From Gemmobacter nectariphilus (GTDB lineage: Bacteria > Pseudomonadota > Alphaproteobacteria > Rhodobacterales > Rhodobacteraceae), in contig DYMU01000005.1 of NCBI GenBank assembly GCA_020721445.1, positions 62,001-126,000 of the forward strand: a stretch of DNA of 64,000 nt, given 5' to 3'. Shown here piece after piece: positions 44,866-54,549 of this stretch (positions within the stretch are counted from its first letter, which is position 1; every line of letters starts with the position of its first letter). Both the position numbers and the translations under genes were made by a program. The notes beneath the pieces are model-generated. The model saw only the letters and a program-made list of their open reading frames with translations. It had not been told where the DNA came from and searched no databases.

Positions 44866-45119
44866 GGGGCTTTGTGTCGGCCATACGGATCATTGCAACA
44901 CAGGGCAGCGCCTGACCGCCGGGTGGGCGCTGCAACAAATGTCTGATGCGCTTTATGGATCAATCAACTTCCACCGAAGTTCTGTTGGCGACGCCGCAAA
45001 AGCGCCTGCCCCAGGGGGCGGTCGGGCGCTGCCCGGCGGCGCTGAAGCGCCTTGATACCGGGCGAAGGGGAGACGCGGTGCGTTTCCTGCACCGCCCGAT
45101 GCCGCCTGCGACTTTCGGC

Positions 45120-46463
45120 CTAAACCGCCGCCTCGACCGCGCCCACGATCTCGTCCACCACCTGCAACAGCATGGCGGGGTCTTCACATTCCGCCATCAC
45201 CCGGATCAGCGGTTCGGTGCCAGATTTGCGGATCAGGATGCGGCCCTTGCCCATGATGCGGGCGGTATTGGCCGCAATCACCGCCTGAACCGAGGCCTGC
45301 TCCAGCGGTGTCTTGCCATCGGCAAAGCGCACGTTTTTCAGCATTTGCGGCACAGAGTCGAATTGCTGGGCAAGCTGGCTGGCCTTCTTGCCGGTGCGCG
45401 CCATTTCTGCCAGGAATTGCAACCCCGCGATCAGCCCGTCGCCAGTGGTGGCATAATCGGTCATCACGATATGGCCCGATTGTTCGCCCCCCAGATTGAA
45501 GCCCCCCGCCCGCATCCGTTCGACCACATAGCGGTCGCCCACAGCGGTGCGTTCCAGCCGCAAACCACGCTGCACCAAAAAGCGTTCCAGCCCCAGGTTC
45601 GACATCACGGTGGCCACCAGCGCGCCGCCCCGCAGCTTGCCATCCTCGGCCCAGCGCGCCGCCATCAGCGCCATGATCTGATCGCCATCCGCCACCCGCC
45701 CGGCCTCATCCAGGATCATCACCCGGTCGGCGTCGCCATCCAGACAGATGCCGACATCGGCGCCATGCGCCACCACCGCCTCGGCGGCGGTCTGGGTGTA
45801 GGTGGACCCGCAATGATCGTTGATGTTGGTGCCATTGGGCGACACCCCGACCGGCACCACCGTGGCCCCCAGTTCCCACAACACCTCGGGTGCGGCCTTG
45901 TAGGCGGCCCCATTGGCGCAGTCGATCACCACCTTCAACCCGTCCAGCCGCAGGCCCGCCGGAAAGGTGGTCTTGACGAACTCTTGATAGCGGCCGCGGC
46001 CATCCTCGATCCGGCGGGCGCGGCCGATGTTGCCAGCCTGCGCCAGCTCAATTTCGCCAGCGACAATGGCCTCGATCTCGGCCTCGGCGTCATCGGACAG
46101 CTTGAAACCATCCGGCCCGAACAGCTTGATGCCGTTGTCATGGTGCGGGTTGTGGCTGGCCGAGATCATCACCCCCAGATCGGCACGCATGCTGCGGGTC
46201 AAAAACCCCACCGCAGGGGTTGGCACCGGGCCCAGCAGCAGCACGTTCATGCCGGTGCTGGTCAGCCCCGCCGTCAGCGCGTTCTCCAGCATGTAGCCCG
46301 ACAGCCGGGTATCCTTGCCGATCACCACCCGGTGCCCCGATGCGCCGTCGCGGCGAAAGAACCGCCCCGCGGCTGCACCCAGGCGCAGGGCCAGTTCGGC
46401 GGTCATCGGATAGGTGTTGGCGCGACCACGCACGCCATCGGTGCCAAACAGCTTGCGCGTCAT
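45120..46463 (-). CDS. glmM: Phosphoglucosamine mutase GlmM
   Basis: GlmM interconverts glucosamine 6-phosphate and 1-phosphate for UDP-GlcNAc and cell-wall synthesis. The 447-residue protein starts [11 protein letters not shown], has the phosphoserine loop ISASHNP with Ser103, the metal loop DGDADR, the sugar loop GEQSGHI and the phosphate loop [12 protein letters not shown]. Its ATG overlaps the folP stop (46460-46463). The 254 bases downstream (44866-45119) contain no gene I can support, only GC-rich repeats of short GCGCC elements. Confidence 0.97.
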   Translation of the reverse strand: MTRKLFGTDGVRGRANTYPMTAELALRLGAAAGRFFRRDGASGHRVVIGKDTRLSGYMLENALTAGLTSTGMNVLLLGPVPTPAVGFLTRSMRADLGVMISASHNPHHDNGIKLFGPDGFKLSDDAEAEIEAIVAGEIELAQAGNIGRARRIEDGRGRYQEFVKTTFPAGLRLDGLKVVIDCANGAAYKAAPEVLWELGATVVPVGVSPNGTNINDHCGSTYTQTAAEAVVAHGADVGICLDGDADRVMILDEAGRVADGDQIMALMAARWAEDGKLRGGALVATVMSNLGLERFLVQRGLRLERTAVGDRYVVERMRAGGFNLGGEQSGHIVMTDYATTGDGLIAGLQFLAEMARTGKKASQLAQQFDSVPQMLKNVRFADGKTPLEQASVQAVIAANTARIMGKGRILIRKSGTEPLIRVMAECEDPAMLLQVVDEIVGAVEAAV

Positions 46464-47470
46464 TGGGGGGTTCCTTTTGTTGCGGCCTGCCACAGCGTGC
46501 ATGCGGCCCGTGTATCGGCCACGTCATGCACGCGGATCATCTGTATCCCCTGCGCCACGCCCGCCAGCGCCACGGCCAGACTGCCGGGCAGCCGCTTGGC
46601 GGCATCCTCCTCGCCCGACAGCGTGCCGATAAAGCGTTTGCGGCTGGCCCCCAGCAGCACCGGCAGACCCAGGCTGTGAAACAGGCTCAGCCGCGCCAGC
46701 AGCGCAAGGTTATGCGCCAGCGTCTTGCCAAAGCCGATGCCGGGGTCAATGGCGATGCGGTCGCGGTCAATGCCTGCCACCTCGGCCTGTGCCACCCGCG
46801 CGGCCAGCGCGTCATAGACATCCAGCAGCACATCGTCATAGCGCGGGTCGTCCTGCATGGTTTGCGGCGTGGCGATCGAGTGCATCAGGATCACCGGCGC
46901 GCCGGCATCGGCCACCACCTGCGCCATCGCAGGGTCAAACTGCAACGCGGTCACATCGTTGACGATGCCCGCCCCCGCCGCCAGCGCCGCCTGTGCCACC
47001 GCCGCCTTGCGGGTGTCAATCGACACCGGGCGCGCGATGCCTGCCGCGCGCATTGCCGCAATCACCGGCGCGGTGCGGGCGATTTCCTCGGCCTCGCTGA
47101 CCTCGGCCGCACCGGGCCGGGTGCTTTCGCCGCCCACATCCAGAATATCGGCCTGCGCCGCCATGGCGCGGGCCTGCATCATCGCCGCCTCGGGGCGCAA
47201 AAACAGCCCGCCGTCGGAAAAACTGTCGGGCGTCACGTTCAGGATGCCCATGATCCGGGGCCGGTCCAGCGCCAGCCCGGCAAAATCGGCGCGTGGGGCT
47301 ATCAGCGGTGACAGCAGGCTGGGCGACACCTCGGTGACCGGCAGCACCACCGGCGCGCGGCCCCGCTCCAGCACCTCGACATGGGAAAAATGGCACCAGC
47401 CACCCGCCAAAGTCAGGGCATCGGTCGGACGGGCGGCGTCAGCCACGGGGATGGGGCGAAGATAGGTCAT
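46460..47470 (-). CDS. folP: Dihydropteroate synthase FolP
   Basis: FolP condenses 4-aminobenzoate with dihydropterin diphosphate. The 336-residue protein has about 60 extra N-terminal residues, then the TIM-barrel motifs [48 protein letters not shown] and GASRKRFIG. It is co-transcribed with folB upstream and overlaps glmM downstream, the arrangement seen in many Rhodobacteraceae. Confidence 0.96.
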   Translation of the reverse strand: MTYLRPIPVADAARPTDALTLAGGWCHFSHVEVLERGRAPVVLPVTEVSPSLLSPLIAPRADFAGLALDRPRIMGILNVTPDSFSDGGLFLRPEAAMMQARAMAAQADILDVGGESTRPGAAEVSEAEEIARTAPVIAAMRAAGIARPVSIDTRKAAVAQAALAAGAGIVNDVTALQFDPAMAQVVADAGAPVILMHSIATPQTMQDDPRYDDVLLDVYDALAARVAQAEVAGIDRDRIAIDPGIGFGKTLAHNLALLARLSLFHSLGLPVLLGASRKRFIGTLSGEEDAAKRLPGSLAVALAGVAQGIQMIRVHDVADTRAACTLWQAATKGTPQ

Positions 47471-47509
47471 GCCTTGGGATTAGGCCCCAAACTTGGGTCT
47501 TGGCAAGCG

Positions 47510-48424
47510 TCAGCCGATGCCATGTTCGACCAGAACGCGGCTTCCCGCCGGAAGTGCAACAGTGCCGTGAACGACCAGCCCGCGCGCCGCCATGGTTTCG
47601 GCCAGCCACAGCGCCAGCCCCACCGGATCGGCGGCTTTCGGGCCATCGACCGCGTCCAGCACCATCTTGGACGGCGCCCAGACCACCGATTGCCCGCGCT
47701 TGATCGCCCAGTCGATCTCGGTCCGGGTCGCCACCACCACGCAACGGGCGTCGCGCGCCGCCAGCGTCCAGGCGTTCTGCTCGATGGCCAGCAGGTCAAT
47801 CCGGCGTTGCGTGGGTTTGTGCCCCGTGGCCGGGCGCGGGCCGTCCGGCAGCCCGACGGTCAGGATCAAGGGCGCCCCGCGCGCCTGCAAGGCATCCAGC
47901 CGCGCGGCCAGATCGGGGGCGGCGATGGATGCGTTGTCCAGATAGACCACCAGCGGATGCACCGCCGCCTCAACCCCGTCCTGGCCCACCATGCGCAGCG
48001 GCACCTCGGCCCGGCTGCGCACGATTTCCACCCCCAGCTTATAGGGGCCGACATCCAGCTTTTCGATCCGCACGAAGACCCGCATCGCCTGCGGTTCGGC
48101 CAGAATACGTTCGGCCACGCGTTCGGCCAGCGTTTCCAACAGGTTCAACCGTTCCGCCGCCAGTTCCTGCGCAATCGCCCAGGTGATCCGGTCATACGAC
48201 AGGATGCGGTCGACATCGTCGTTCAGGGGTGCCGCCACCGGCGCCACCTCGACCACCACGTTGAACATCACCCGCTGCTTGTGGCCGCGTTCTTGCTGAA
48301 ACGCGCCGATATCGACCTCGACCACATGATCGCGCAAGGAAATGCGGTCACGCGGATCGGCGCTGGCAGACGCCTGGCTGCGCTCTTCGGGGTGGGCAAA
48401 GGCAAGGCGGATATCGCTGGTCAT
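47510..48424 (-). CDS. folB: Dihydroneopterin aldolase FolB with a C-terminal extra domain
   Basis: The first half of this 304-residue protein is a FolB/FolX-type domain (SLRDHVVEVDIGAFQQERGHKQR near 28-50; ITWAIAQELAAERLNLLETLAERVAE; the AVRVxVRIEKLD strand), which makes hydroxymethyl-dihydropterin in folate synthesis. Ordinary FolB is about 120 residues. The second half (about 150-304) has VVVATRTEIDWAIKRG, VVWAPSKMVLDA and DPVGLALWLAETMAARG, which remind me of the C-terminal part of amino-acid-kinase-fold proteins. That resemblance is tentative. The ATG at 48424 has GGGGGG five bases upstream. Confidence 0.85.
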   Translation of the reverse strand: MTSDIRLAFAHPEERSQASASADPRDRISLRDHVVEVDIGAFQQERGHKQRVMFNVVVEVAPVAAPLNDDVDRILSYDRITWAIAQELAAERLNLLETLAERVAERILAEPQAMRVFVRIEKLDVGPYKLGVEIVRSRAEVPLRMVGQDGVEAAVHPLVVYLDNASIAAPDLAARLDALQARGAPLILTVGLPDGPRPATGHKPTQRRIDLLAIEQNAWTLAARDARCVVVATRTEIDWAIKRGQSVVWAPSKMVLDAVDGPKAADPVGLALWLAETMAARGLVVHGTVALPAGSRVLVEHGIG

Positions 48425-48510
48425 CTGGCCCCCCATGGCCCGCGCACGGGCAAAGAACCGCCCGCCCCCGATTGCCCCAGCTGGGTCAAGGGCGCAAGGC
48501 CCCCGTCGGC

Positions 48511-49182
48511 TTAGGGCTGGCGATAAAACAGATGCGCCCCGATTGATGCGGTGCGCGGAAAGCGGCGCGCCCAACCCGGCTGCACGGCGCGGGTGTGGAA
48601 ATGCGTGGCCCCGACGGTCAGCCCGCGCGGTGCGCCATCCAGCATCAGCCGGGCAATCCGGCCCGCCCGTTCGGCGGCAACGCGGTCGCGCATCACATCC
48701 TTGTTGCCATCGCAGACATAGCTGAACTGACAGCCATTGCGGTTGCCCTGTTGCACCACACCGCACACGGTTTGCGGATATTCGGGGCTGTCGACCCGGT
48801 TCAAGATCACCTCGGCCACGGCAAACTGGCCTTTCAGCGTTTCGCCACGGGCCTCGAAATACAGCGCGCTTTGCAGGCATTGCCATTGTGCATCGCCCTT
48901 TGCGGCGGGTTGCGCGGCCAGGAAGCTGTCGTCATAGCGGATCAGAACCGGGGTGGCCGCATCGCCTTTGGCTTTTGCCTTGGGGCCGGTCGCAAGGGCG
49001 GCGAGGGTCGCCTTGGGAACGGCGCGCACCGTGGCCCGCTCGGCCCCCATCAGCGAGGCAAAATGGTTGACCATGCCTTCGACCGGGCTGTTGGATTTGC
49101 TGATCGTCACATCGGCGATGGCCGCTTCACCCAAGCAAAGGGCCGCCACCGCAGCCATGGCCAAGATTTGTCGCAAACGCAT
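48511..49182 (-). CDS. Cell wall hydrolase, SleB/Hydrolase_2 family
   Basis: The 223-residue protein has a Sec signal peptide (about 1-23, LCLGEAAIA) and a C-terminal Hydrolase_2 domain with ALYFEARGE, the AVAEVILNRVDSPEYPQTVCGVV block and GATHFHT. Members cleave peptidoglycan in spore cortex or during growth. A lysine/alanine-rich stretch (TGPKAKAKGDAA) links the two parts. The start at 49182 gives a proper signal peptide; a longer frame to 49257 would bury it. Confidence 0.85.
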   Translation of the reverse strand: MRLRQILAMAAVAALCLGEAAIADVTISKSNSPVEGMVNHFASLMGAERATVRAVPKATLAALATGPKAKAKGDAATPVLIRYDDSFLAAQPAAKGDAQWQCLQSALYFEARGETLKGQFAVAEVILNRVDSPEYPQTVCGVVQQGNRNGCQFSYVCDGNKDVMRDRVAAERAGRIARLMLDGAPRGLTVGATHFHTRAVQPGWARRFPRTASIGAHLFYRQP

Positions 49183-49280
49183 GCTAAGGTCCGTTCTGTT
49201 GCCGTGCCGCGAACTCGCTTGATTGCCCAAGGATTGCGCACAGGGGACGTAAGGCACGGCCCCGGCCCGAGTCTATTGTG

Positions 49281-49296
49281 GTTGCAATTTTGCAAC
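49281..49296. promoter_or_regulatory. Perfect 16-base palindrome upstream of the cell wall hydrolase
   Basis: GTTGCAATTTTGCAAC has two perfect 7-base arms around TT and lies about 100 bases before the hydrolase start, in the AT-rich gap between ppdK and this gene. It looks like a site for a dimeric regulator, but I cannot name one. Confidence 0.4.
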
Positions 49297-49391
49297 GCAT
49301 CTGGGGCAAGGATCGGCGGAAACTTGCGCAAATCTTAATAATTCACAGAAAGATCGCAGCGCATCCACATGATATTGTGGCTGTTTTCGCC

Positions 49392-51926
49392 TTATCCACT
49401 ACGGTCGTTCAGGGCCAGATGTGCTGCGGCCAGCCGTGCAAGCGGCACACGATAGGGTGAACAGGACACATAATCGAACCCGGCCTTGCGGCAAAAGGCG
49501 ATTGATTCGGGGTTGCCGCCATGTTCGCCGCAGATCGAAACGGTCAGGTCGGGCCGGGTCAGCCGCCCACGCTCGGCCCCGATCAGCAACAGCTCACCCA
49601 CCCCGTCAACGTCCAGAATGTGGAACGGGTCTTCGGGAAACACGCCCTGCTGGACGTAAGTGTTCATGAAGCGCCCGGCGTCATCGCGCGACAGACCATA
49701 GGTCATCTGCGTCAGATCGTTGGTGCCAAAGGACAAGAACGCCGCGTGCTGCGCGATTTCCCCGGCGCGCAGGGCAGCCCTTGGTGTCTCGACCATCACC
49801 CCCAGCTTGTAGGCAAAGTCCTGCCCCGACTTGATCCGCACCGCCGCCGCGACGGCATCGATCTTGGTCTTGACCAGTTCCACCTCGCGCCGGGCGCTGA
49901 CCAGCGGAATCATGATCTCGGGCACCACCGCAGCCCCGCGCCGCGCAACCTCGACCGTGGCTTCAAAAATGGCGCGCGCCTGCATGTCGTAAATCTCGGG
50001 CAAGACCACGCCCAGACGCACGCCGCGCATGCCCAGCATCGGGTTGAACTCGGTCAGCGCCTCGGCGCGGCGGGTGACTTCAGACAGGGGCTTGTCCAGC
50101 GCCTCGGCCAATTCGCGCAAGCCCTCGCGGCTGTGGGGCAAAAACTCGTGCAAGGGCGGGTCAAACAGGCGGATGCAGACCGGCAGGCCCGCCATGATTT
50201 CAAACAGTTGCACGAAATCGGCCCGCTGCATCGGCAACAGCCGCGCCAGCGCCGCCGCCCGGTCATGCGAGGTGTCGGCAAAGATCATCTCGCGCATCAC
50301 CACCAGACGGTCCTGATCAAAGAACATGTGTTCCGTCCGGCACAGCCCGATGCCTTCGGCGGCGAACTGCCGGGCGGTGGCGGCGTCAGCAGGCGTGTCG
50401 GCATTGGCGCGCACGCCGATATCGCGGAACTGGTCGGCCCAGCCCAGCAGCTTTTGGAAATGCGCATCCAGCGCCGGGGCCAGCATGTCGACAGCACCGG
50501 CCAGCACCTGGCCCGTGGTGCCATCGACGGTGATCAGATCGCCTTCGCCAAACACCCGGTCGCCGGCGTGGATCTTTTTCTCGCGCAGGTCCAGCCGCAT
50601 CTCGGCGCCCACCACGCAGGGCAGGCCAAGCCCGCGCGCGATCACCGCGGCATGGCTGGTCATGCCGCCGCGTTCGGTCAGCACGCCGGCCGCCGAATGC
50701 ATGCCGCGAATGTCTTCGGGCGCAGTTTCGCGGCGCACGAGGATACACGGCTCACCGCGCGAGGCCGATGCCTGCGCCGCATGGGATGAGAACACGATAT
50801 GCCCGACCGCAGCCCCGGGGCTGGCGGCAATGCCGCGCGCGACCACGTCGCGCGCCCCGCGCGGGTCAACCTGCGGGTGCAGCAGTTCTGACAGCGCATG
50901 CGGTTCGACCCGCAGCACCGCCTCTTCGCGCCCGATCACCCCATCTTCTGCCAGCGCCACTGCGATGCGCAACCCGGCCCGGGCCGAACGTTGCACCCGC
51001 ACCGCATCCAGCACCGCCAGATGGCCGTCTTCGATGGTGAACTCGATCTGCATTTCCTCGCGCAGCTTGGCGCGGCAGGCCACGCCATGGCGCAGCAGAT
51101 CGGCATAGATTTCGGGCGCGATATCTTGCAACGACGGCCCGCGCGGGTCGCGCGACAGATACAGTGATTGCGCGGCCTTCAGCGCATCGCGGCCCTGGCC
51201 TTGCGCCAGATAGCGGCCGGTGATCTGCGCCTCGCCGGTCACCGGATCGACGAATTGCATGACACCCGAGCCGGAAATGCCCTGCCCGATGCCCTGCGCC
51301 ATGGCCTGCACCACCAGCCCCAGCGGTGCCTCGGCCGGCGCGCCCTTGGCCTGGCGGAGCAGCCGTGCCGTGGTGCCTTCCCAGGCGCGGGCCATCGAGC
51401 GCAGCACTTCGGACAATTGCCGGGCCGGGTCTTGCGGAAAGGCCTCATCCATCTCTTGCTCGTAGACCAGCAGTGCTGCGCGGATCGCGTCGGTCGATGG
51501 GGCAGAGGTGGCGAACATGTCGGGGTCCAGCCGGGCAACATGGGTGGCATAGCTTTGGATGAAGCGCAGCCAGATCGCATCCGCCGCCTGCTGGCCGTGG
51601 CGCGCGGCCAAGGCGCGGTGCCGGTCGGCGTTCAACCCGATATTGAGCACCGAGGCCGGCCCGCCCCATTCGGGGTTTTCCGGGCTGGGCCGGACCGAGA
51701 CCAGCGGGCTGGGCCCGAAATGCGCCAGAAGTGCCGCACAATCGACGATCTGCCCCGCCGCGATGGCGCGCACCGTGTCACAGGGCAAGGCCACGGTCTG
51801 CGGCACCGGCAGGTCCAGCCGGATCAGCCGTTGCAGGCATTTTGCCCGCCAGCCATGCGCCGTCCGGTCGATCCGGGCGGCGGTGGTGACTTCGGTGAAC
51901 GCGGTCAAAGGGGGGATGTGCTGCAC
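49392..51926 (-). CDS. ppdK: Pyruvate, phosphate dikinase
   Basis: PpdK interconverts pyruvate, ATP and phosphate with PEP, AMP and diphosphate. The 844-residue protein has the N-terminal nucleotide-binding domain (VSVRPSPENPEWGGPASVLN), the phosphohistidine domain with GGMTSHAAVIARGLGLPCV near residue 430, and the C-terminal PEP-binding barrel ending with ICGEHGGNP. The start is probably the GTG at 51926, which has AAGGA seven bases upstream; an ATG at 51977 has no ribosome site. It stands between the two housekeeping blocks without obvious partners. Confidence 0.93.
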   Translation of the reverse strand: MQHIPPLTAFTEVTTAARIDRTAHGWRAKCLQRLIRLDLPVPQTVALPCDTVRAIAAGQIVDCAALLAHFGPSPLVSVRPSPENPEWGGPASVLNIGLNADRHRALAARHGQQAADAIWLRFIQSYATHVARLDPDMFATSAPSTDAIRAALLVYEQEMDEAFPQDPARQLSEVLRSMARAWEGTTARLLRQAKGAPAEAPLGLVVQAMAQGIGQGISGSGVMQFVDPVTGEAQITGRYLAQGQGRDALKAAQSLYLSRDPRGPSLQDIAPEIYADLLRHGVACRAKLREEMQIEFTIEDGHLAVLDAVRVQRSARAGLRIAVALAEDGVIGREEAVLRVEPHALSELLHPQVDPRGARDVVARGIAASPGAAVGHIVFSSHAAQASASRGEPCILVRRETAPEDIRGMHSAAGVLTERGGMTSHAAVIARGLGLPCVVGAEMRLDLREKKIHAGDRVFGEGDLITVDGTTGQVLAGAVDMLAPALDAHFQKLLGWADQFRDIGVRANADTPADAATARQFAAEGIGLCRTEHMFFDQDRLVVMREMIFADTSHDRAAALARLLPMQRADFVQLFEIMAGLPVCIRLFDPPLHEFLPHSREGLRELAEALDKPLSEVTRRAEALTEFNPMLGMRGVRLGVVLPEIYDMQARAIFEATVEVARRGAAVVPEIMIPLVSARREVELVKTKIDAVAAAVRIKSGQDFAYKLGVMVETPRAALRAGEIAQHAAFLSFGTNDLTQMTYGLSRDDAGRFMNTYVQQGVFPEDPFHILDVDGVGELLLIGAERGRLTRPDLTVSICGEHGGNPESIAFCRKAGFDYVSCSPYRVPLARLAAAHLALNDRSG

Positions 51927-52043
51927 TGCGGCATTCCTTGTTTGCTTTGAACCTACACCGATTTTGCGGGCAGGCAAGCGTGGCGGATCAGCCGTGGCGC
52001 GGGATGGCCGCGGTGGAAAAGGGGGGCTGTCTGCCCCCCTTCA

Positions 52044-52070
52044 CCCCCCGAGGGTATTTCGGCCAAGAGG
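52044..52070. repeat. Rhodobacteraceae intergenic repeat (copy 3)
   Basis: CCCCCCGAGGGTATTTCGGC followed by CAAGAGG lies just past the glyS stop. Its reverse complement aligns with copies 1 and 4 over the TTGGC-AAATAC core. Confidence 0.65.
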
Positions 52071-52073
52071 AAA

Positions 52074-54545
52074 TCAGCCGTCGAGTTTGGTCAGATCAGC
52101 CACCGACAGGCAGATGGCGCGGATGCGGTGCAACAGGTTCAGGCGGTTGCGGCGCAGGATCGGGTTTTCGGCGTTGATCTGGGTCGCGGTGAAGAAGGCG
52201 TCGATGGGTGCGCGCAGGGTGGCCATGGCCTGCATGGCGCGCGCGAAATCCTCGGCTTGCATCGCGGGGGCGATGGCGGCTTCGGCCTGATCGAGGGCTT
52301 TGAACAGCGCGCGTTCTTCGGGGTTTTCGGCGAATTTGGGGTCGGCGCCGTAGGAATATTCGACGCCGTCCTTTTCTTCGGCCTGGGTCAGGATGTTGTT
52401 GGCGCGCTTGAAACCCGCGACCAGGTTGGCGCCGTCTTCGGTTATGAGTGTGGCTTGCAGGGCGGTGGCGCGTTTGACGAGGAGGGTGAGGTCGTCGTTG
52501 TTTGGCCCTGCGGCGCTTGTCGCCGCATGCGGCAACGGGGCAAGGCAGGCGTCGATCACGTCGTGGCGGATGCCTTGGTCCTTGAGGTAGACTTTGAGGC
52601 GGTCGTGGAGGAAGGCGAGGAGGTCATTGACAAGCGATTTTGCTGCTCGCTTCCAAATGATCGACAAATCTTCGCTCTGCTCATAGTCGACTATTAGACT
52701 TTTCTCTTCCTGCCCCATGAACATTGACACCGAAACGAAATGGTCCAGAGCGTCAACCCTTGCTCGAAACTCCTCGAATTGTTTGTAAGCATCTTTGACT
52801 TTGCGGGCATCGTCAGCATCGTGTTCTCGCTCTGCGCCGATGCAGTCAAAAATTGCCCACTCTATTTCATCACTATTTCTGTCTAAGAAGCCATCCCAGT
52901 TAAGCATTCTCCGAACAGGTTCTTGCTTCCAAACCAAGAGTGTTTCGCTCTCATACTGAGGGTCACGGCTGGAGTGCATCGAATTGACCGGCTCAATCAT
53001 CTGAAGATGGTTCAACATGTGAAGTAAATATGATTGCTCGATCAACATTTGCATGTTTCCATGCACGCCATTCCCAAGCACCAACCGAATAACCCCCAGT
53101 GCCGCCCGTCGCAGCGCGAACGGGTCTTTACTTCCCGTCGGTTTTTCATCAATCGCCCAGAACCCGGTCAGCGTGTCGATCTTGTCGGCCAGCGCCACGG
53201 CGACCGACACCGGCTCGGTTGGCACGTCATCTGACGGACCCAGTGGCGAGTAGTGGTCGCGGGCGGCGTTGGCGACGGCTTCAGGCTCGCCCGCCGCGAG
53301 GGCGTAGTAGCGGCCCATGGTGCCTTGCAGCTCGGGGAACTCGCCCACCATGGCCGAGCGCAGGTCAAGCTTGGCGAGGGATGCCGCGCGCTTGGCCTGA
53401 TCGGGGTCGGCGCCGACCAAGGGGGCGATCTCAGCCGCCAAGGCGGCGATGCGGGTGATGCGGTCGGACTGGCTGCCCAGTTTGTTGTGGAAGGTGACGG
53501 ATTTCAGGCCCTCGGCCCAGTCCGCCATGCCGGCCTTTGCCACGCGCAGATCGTTTTCCCAGAAGAACTTGGCGTCCGACAGCCGCGCGGTCAGCACCTT
53601 CTGGTTGCCTTTCAGGATGGTCTCGCCATGGTCGGCGGTGATGGTGTTGGCCACCGTCACAAAGCCTTCGATCCGGCCGGTTTTCGGGTTCTTCGCGGAA
53701 AAGAACTTCTGGTGTTCGCGCATGCTGGTTTGCAGCACCTCGGGCGGCAGGTTCAGGAACGCATCGGCAATGCGCCCCATCAGCGGCACGGGCCATTCTA
53801 CCAGACCGGCCACCTCGGCCAACAGCGCACGGTCTTCGACCACCTCTAGGCCCGCGGCAAAGGCCAGTGTCTGCGCCTCGGCCCAGATCGCGGCTTCGCG
53901 TTCCGCGGCATCAAGGATCACATGGGCGCGCTTGAGCTTTGCCGCGTAATCCTCGAAGGAGGTTACAGAAAACACGCCCGGCGACAGGAAGCGGTGGCCG
54001 CGCGTTACGTTGCCGGCGGTGATGCCATCCACCGTCAGCGGCACCACCTCATGCCCCGCGTCGTCCGACAAAAGGCACAGGATCGCATGCAGCGGGCGGA
54101 CCCAGCGCAACGACCCGTTGCCCCAGCGCATCGACTTGGGCCAAGGGAAGGTGCGGATCACGCCCTCCAGCACCTCGGCAATGATGTCGGGCGCGCGGCG
54201 ACCGGGGCGTTCGATCACGGCGAACCAGACCTCGCCCTTCTTGTCGGCGCGACGTTCCAACTGATCCAGCGTCAGGCCGGTGGAGCGCAAAAACCCCTCC
54301 AATGCGGCGGCGGGCGCGCTGGTGCTGGGGCCCTTGCGTTCTTCGCGCACGGCGCGCGACTCGGCCGTCAGCCCTTCGATGGCCAGCGTCAGCCGGCGCG
54401 GCGTGGAAAAGGCCCCGGCATGGGCATAGGTCAACCCGGCCTGCACCAGACCATCGGTCACCAGCTTTTTCAGATCCTCGCGGGCGCGGGCCTGCATCCG
54501 CGCCGGGATTTCCTCGGAAAACAGTTCGATCAGCAGATCGGGCAT
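52074..54545 (-). CDS. glyS: Glycyl-tRNA synthetase beta subunit GlyS with an in-frame insertion
   Basis: GlyS binds tRNA-Gly in the alpha2-beta2 synthetase. The protein is 823 residues, against about 690 in most bacteria. The N-terminal part (DLLIELFSEEIPARMQ; MREHQKFF; FHNKLGSQSDRI) and the C-terminal part (HDRLKVYLKDQGIRHDVIDA) are normal. Between GVIRLVLGN and LLAFLHDRLKVYL lies an extra stretch of about 130-150 residues coded by roughly 52630-53085. It is visibly AT-richer than the rest and rich in Met, Glu, Asp and Asn. Because the frame stays open, the protein is probably made. glyQ and the DUF6446-like gene precede it. Confidence 0.95.
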   Translation of the reverse strand: MPDLLIELFSEEIPARMQARAREDLKKLVTDGLVQAGLTYAHAGAFSTPRRLTLAIEGLTAESRAVREERKGPSTSAPAAALEGFLRSTGLTLDQLERRADKKGEVWFAVIERPGRRAPDIIAEVLEGVIRTFPWPKSMRWGNGSLRWVRPLHAILCLLSDDAGHEVVPLTVDGITAGNVTRGHRFLSPGVFSVTSFEDYAAKLKRAHVILDAAEREAAIWAEAQTLAFAAGLEVVEDRALLAEVAGLVEWPVPLMGRIADAFLNLPPEVLQTSMREHQKFFSAKNPKTGRIEGFVTVANTITADHGETILKGNQKVLTARLSDAKFFWENDLRVAKAGMADWAEGLKSVTFHNKLGSQSDRITRIAALAAEIAPLVGADPDQAKRAASLAKLDLRSAMVGEFPELQGTMGRYYALAAGEPEAVANAARDHYSPLGPSDDVPTEPVSVAVALADKIDTLTGFWAIDEKPTGSKDPFALRRAALGVIRLVLGNGVHGNMQMLIEQSYLLHMLNHLQMIEPVNSMHSSRDPQYESETLLVWKQEPVRRMLNWDGFLDRNSDEIEWAIFDCIGAEREHDADDARKVKDAYKQFEEFRARVDALDHFVSVSMFMGQEEKSLIVDYEQSEDLSIIWKRAAKSLVNDLLAFLHDRLKVYLKDQGIRHDVIDACLAPLPHAATSAAGPNNDDLTLLVKRATALQATLITEDGANLVAGFKRANNILTQAEEKDGVEYSYGADPKFAENPEERALFKALDQAEAAIAPAMQAEDFARAMQAMATLRAPIDAFFTATQINAENPILRRNRLNLLHRIRAICLSVADLTKLDG

Positions 54546-54549
54546 GGGG

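Noticed and set aside
44866..45119. Small gene between the RpiR-type regulator and glmM
   Set aside because: No frame there has a ribosome site with a protein-like composition; the stretch is GC-rich with short GCGCC repeats only.
44946..46679. Long plus-strand open frame of 577 codons across the glmM region
   Set aside because: It is antisense to glmM, which has all expected motifs; the translated sequence is low-complexity Arg/His/Pro-rich, typical of a shadow frame in high-GC DNA.
52630..53085. Intein in glyS
   Set aside because: The inserted stretch is too short, and I see no Cys/Ser at its start, no terminal His-Asn and no splicing blocks.
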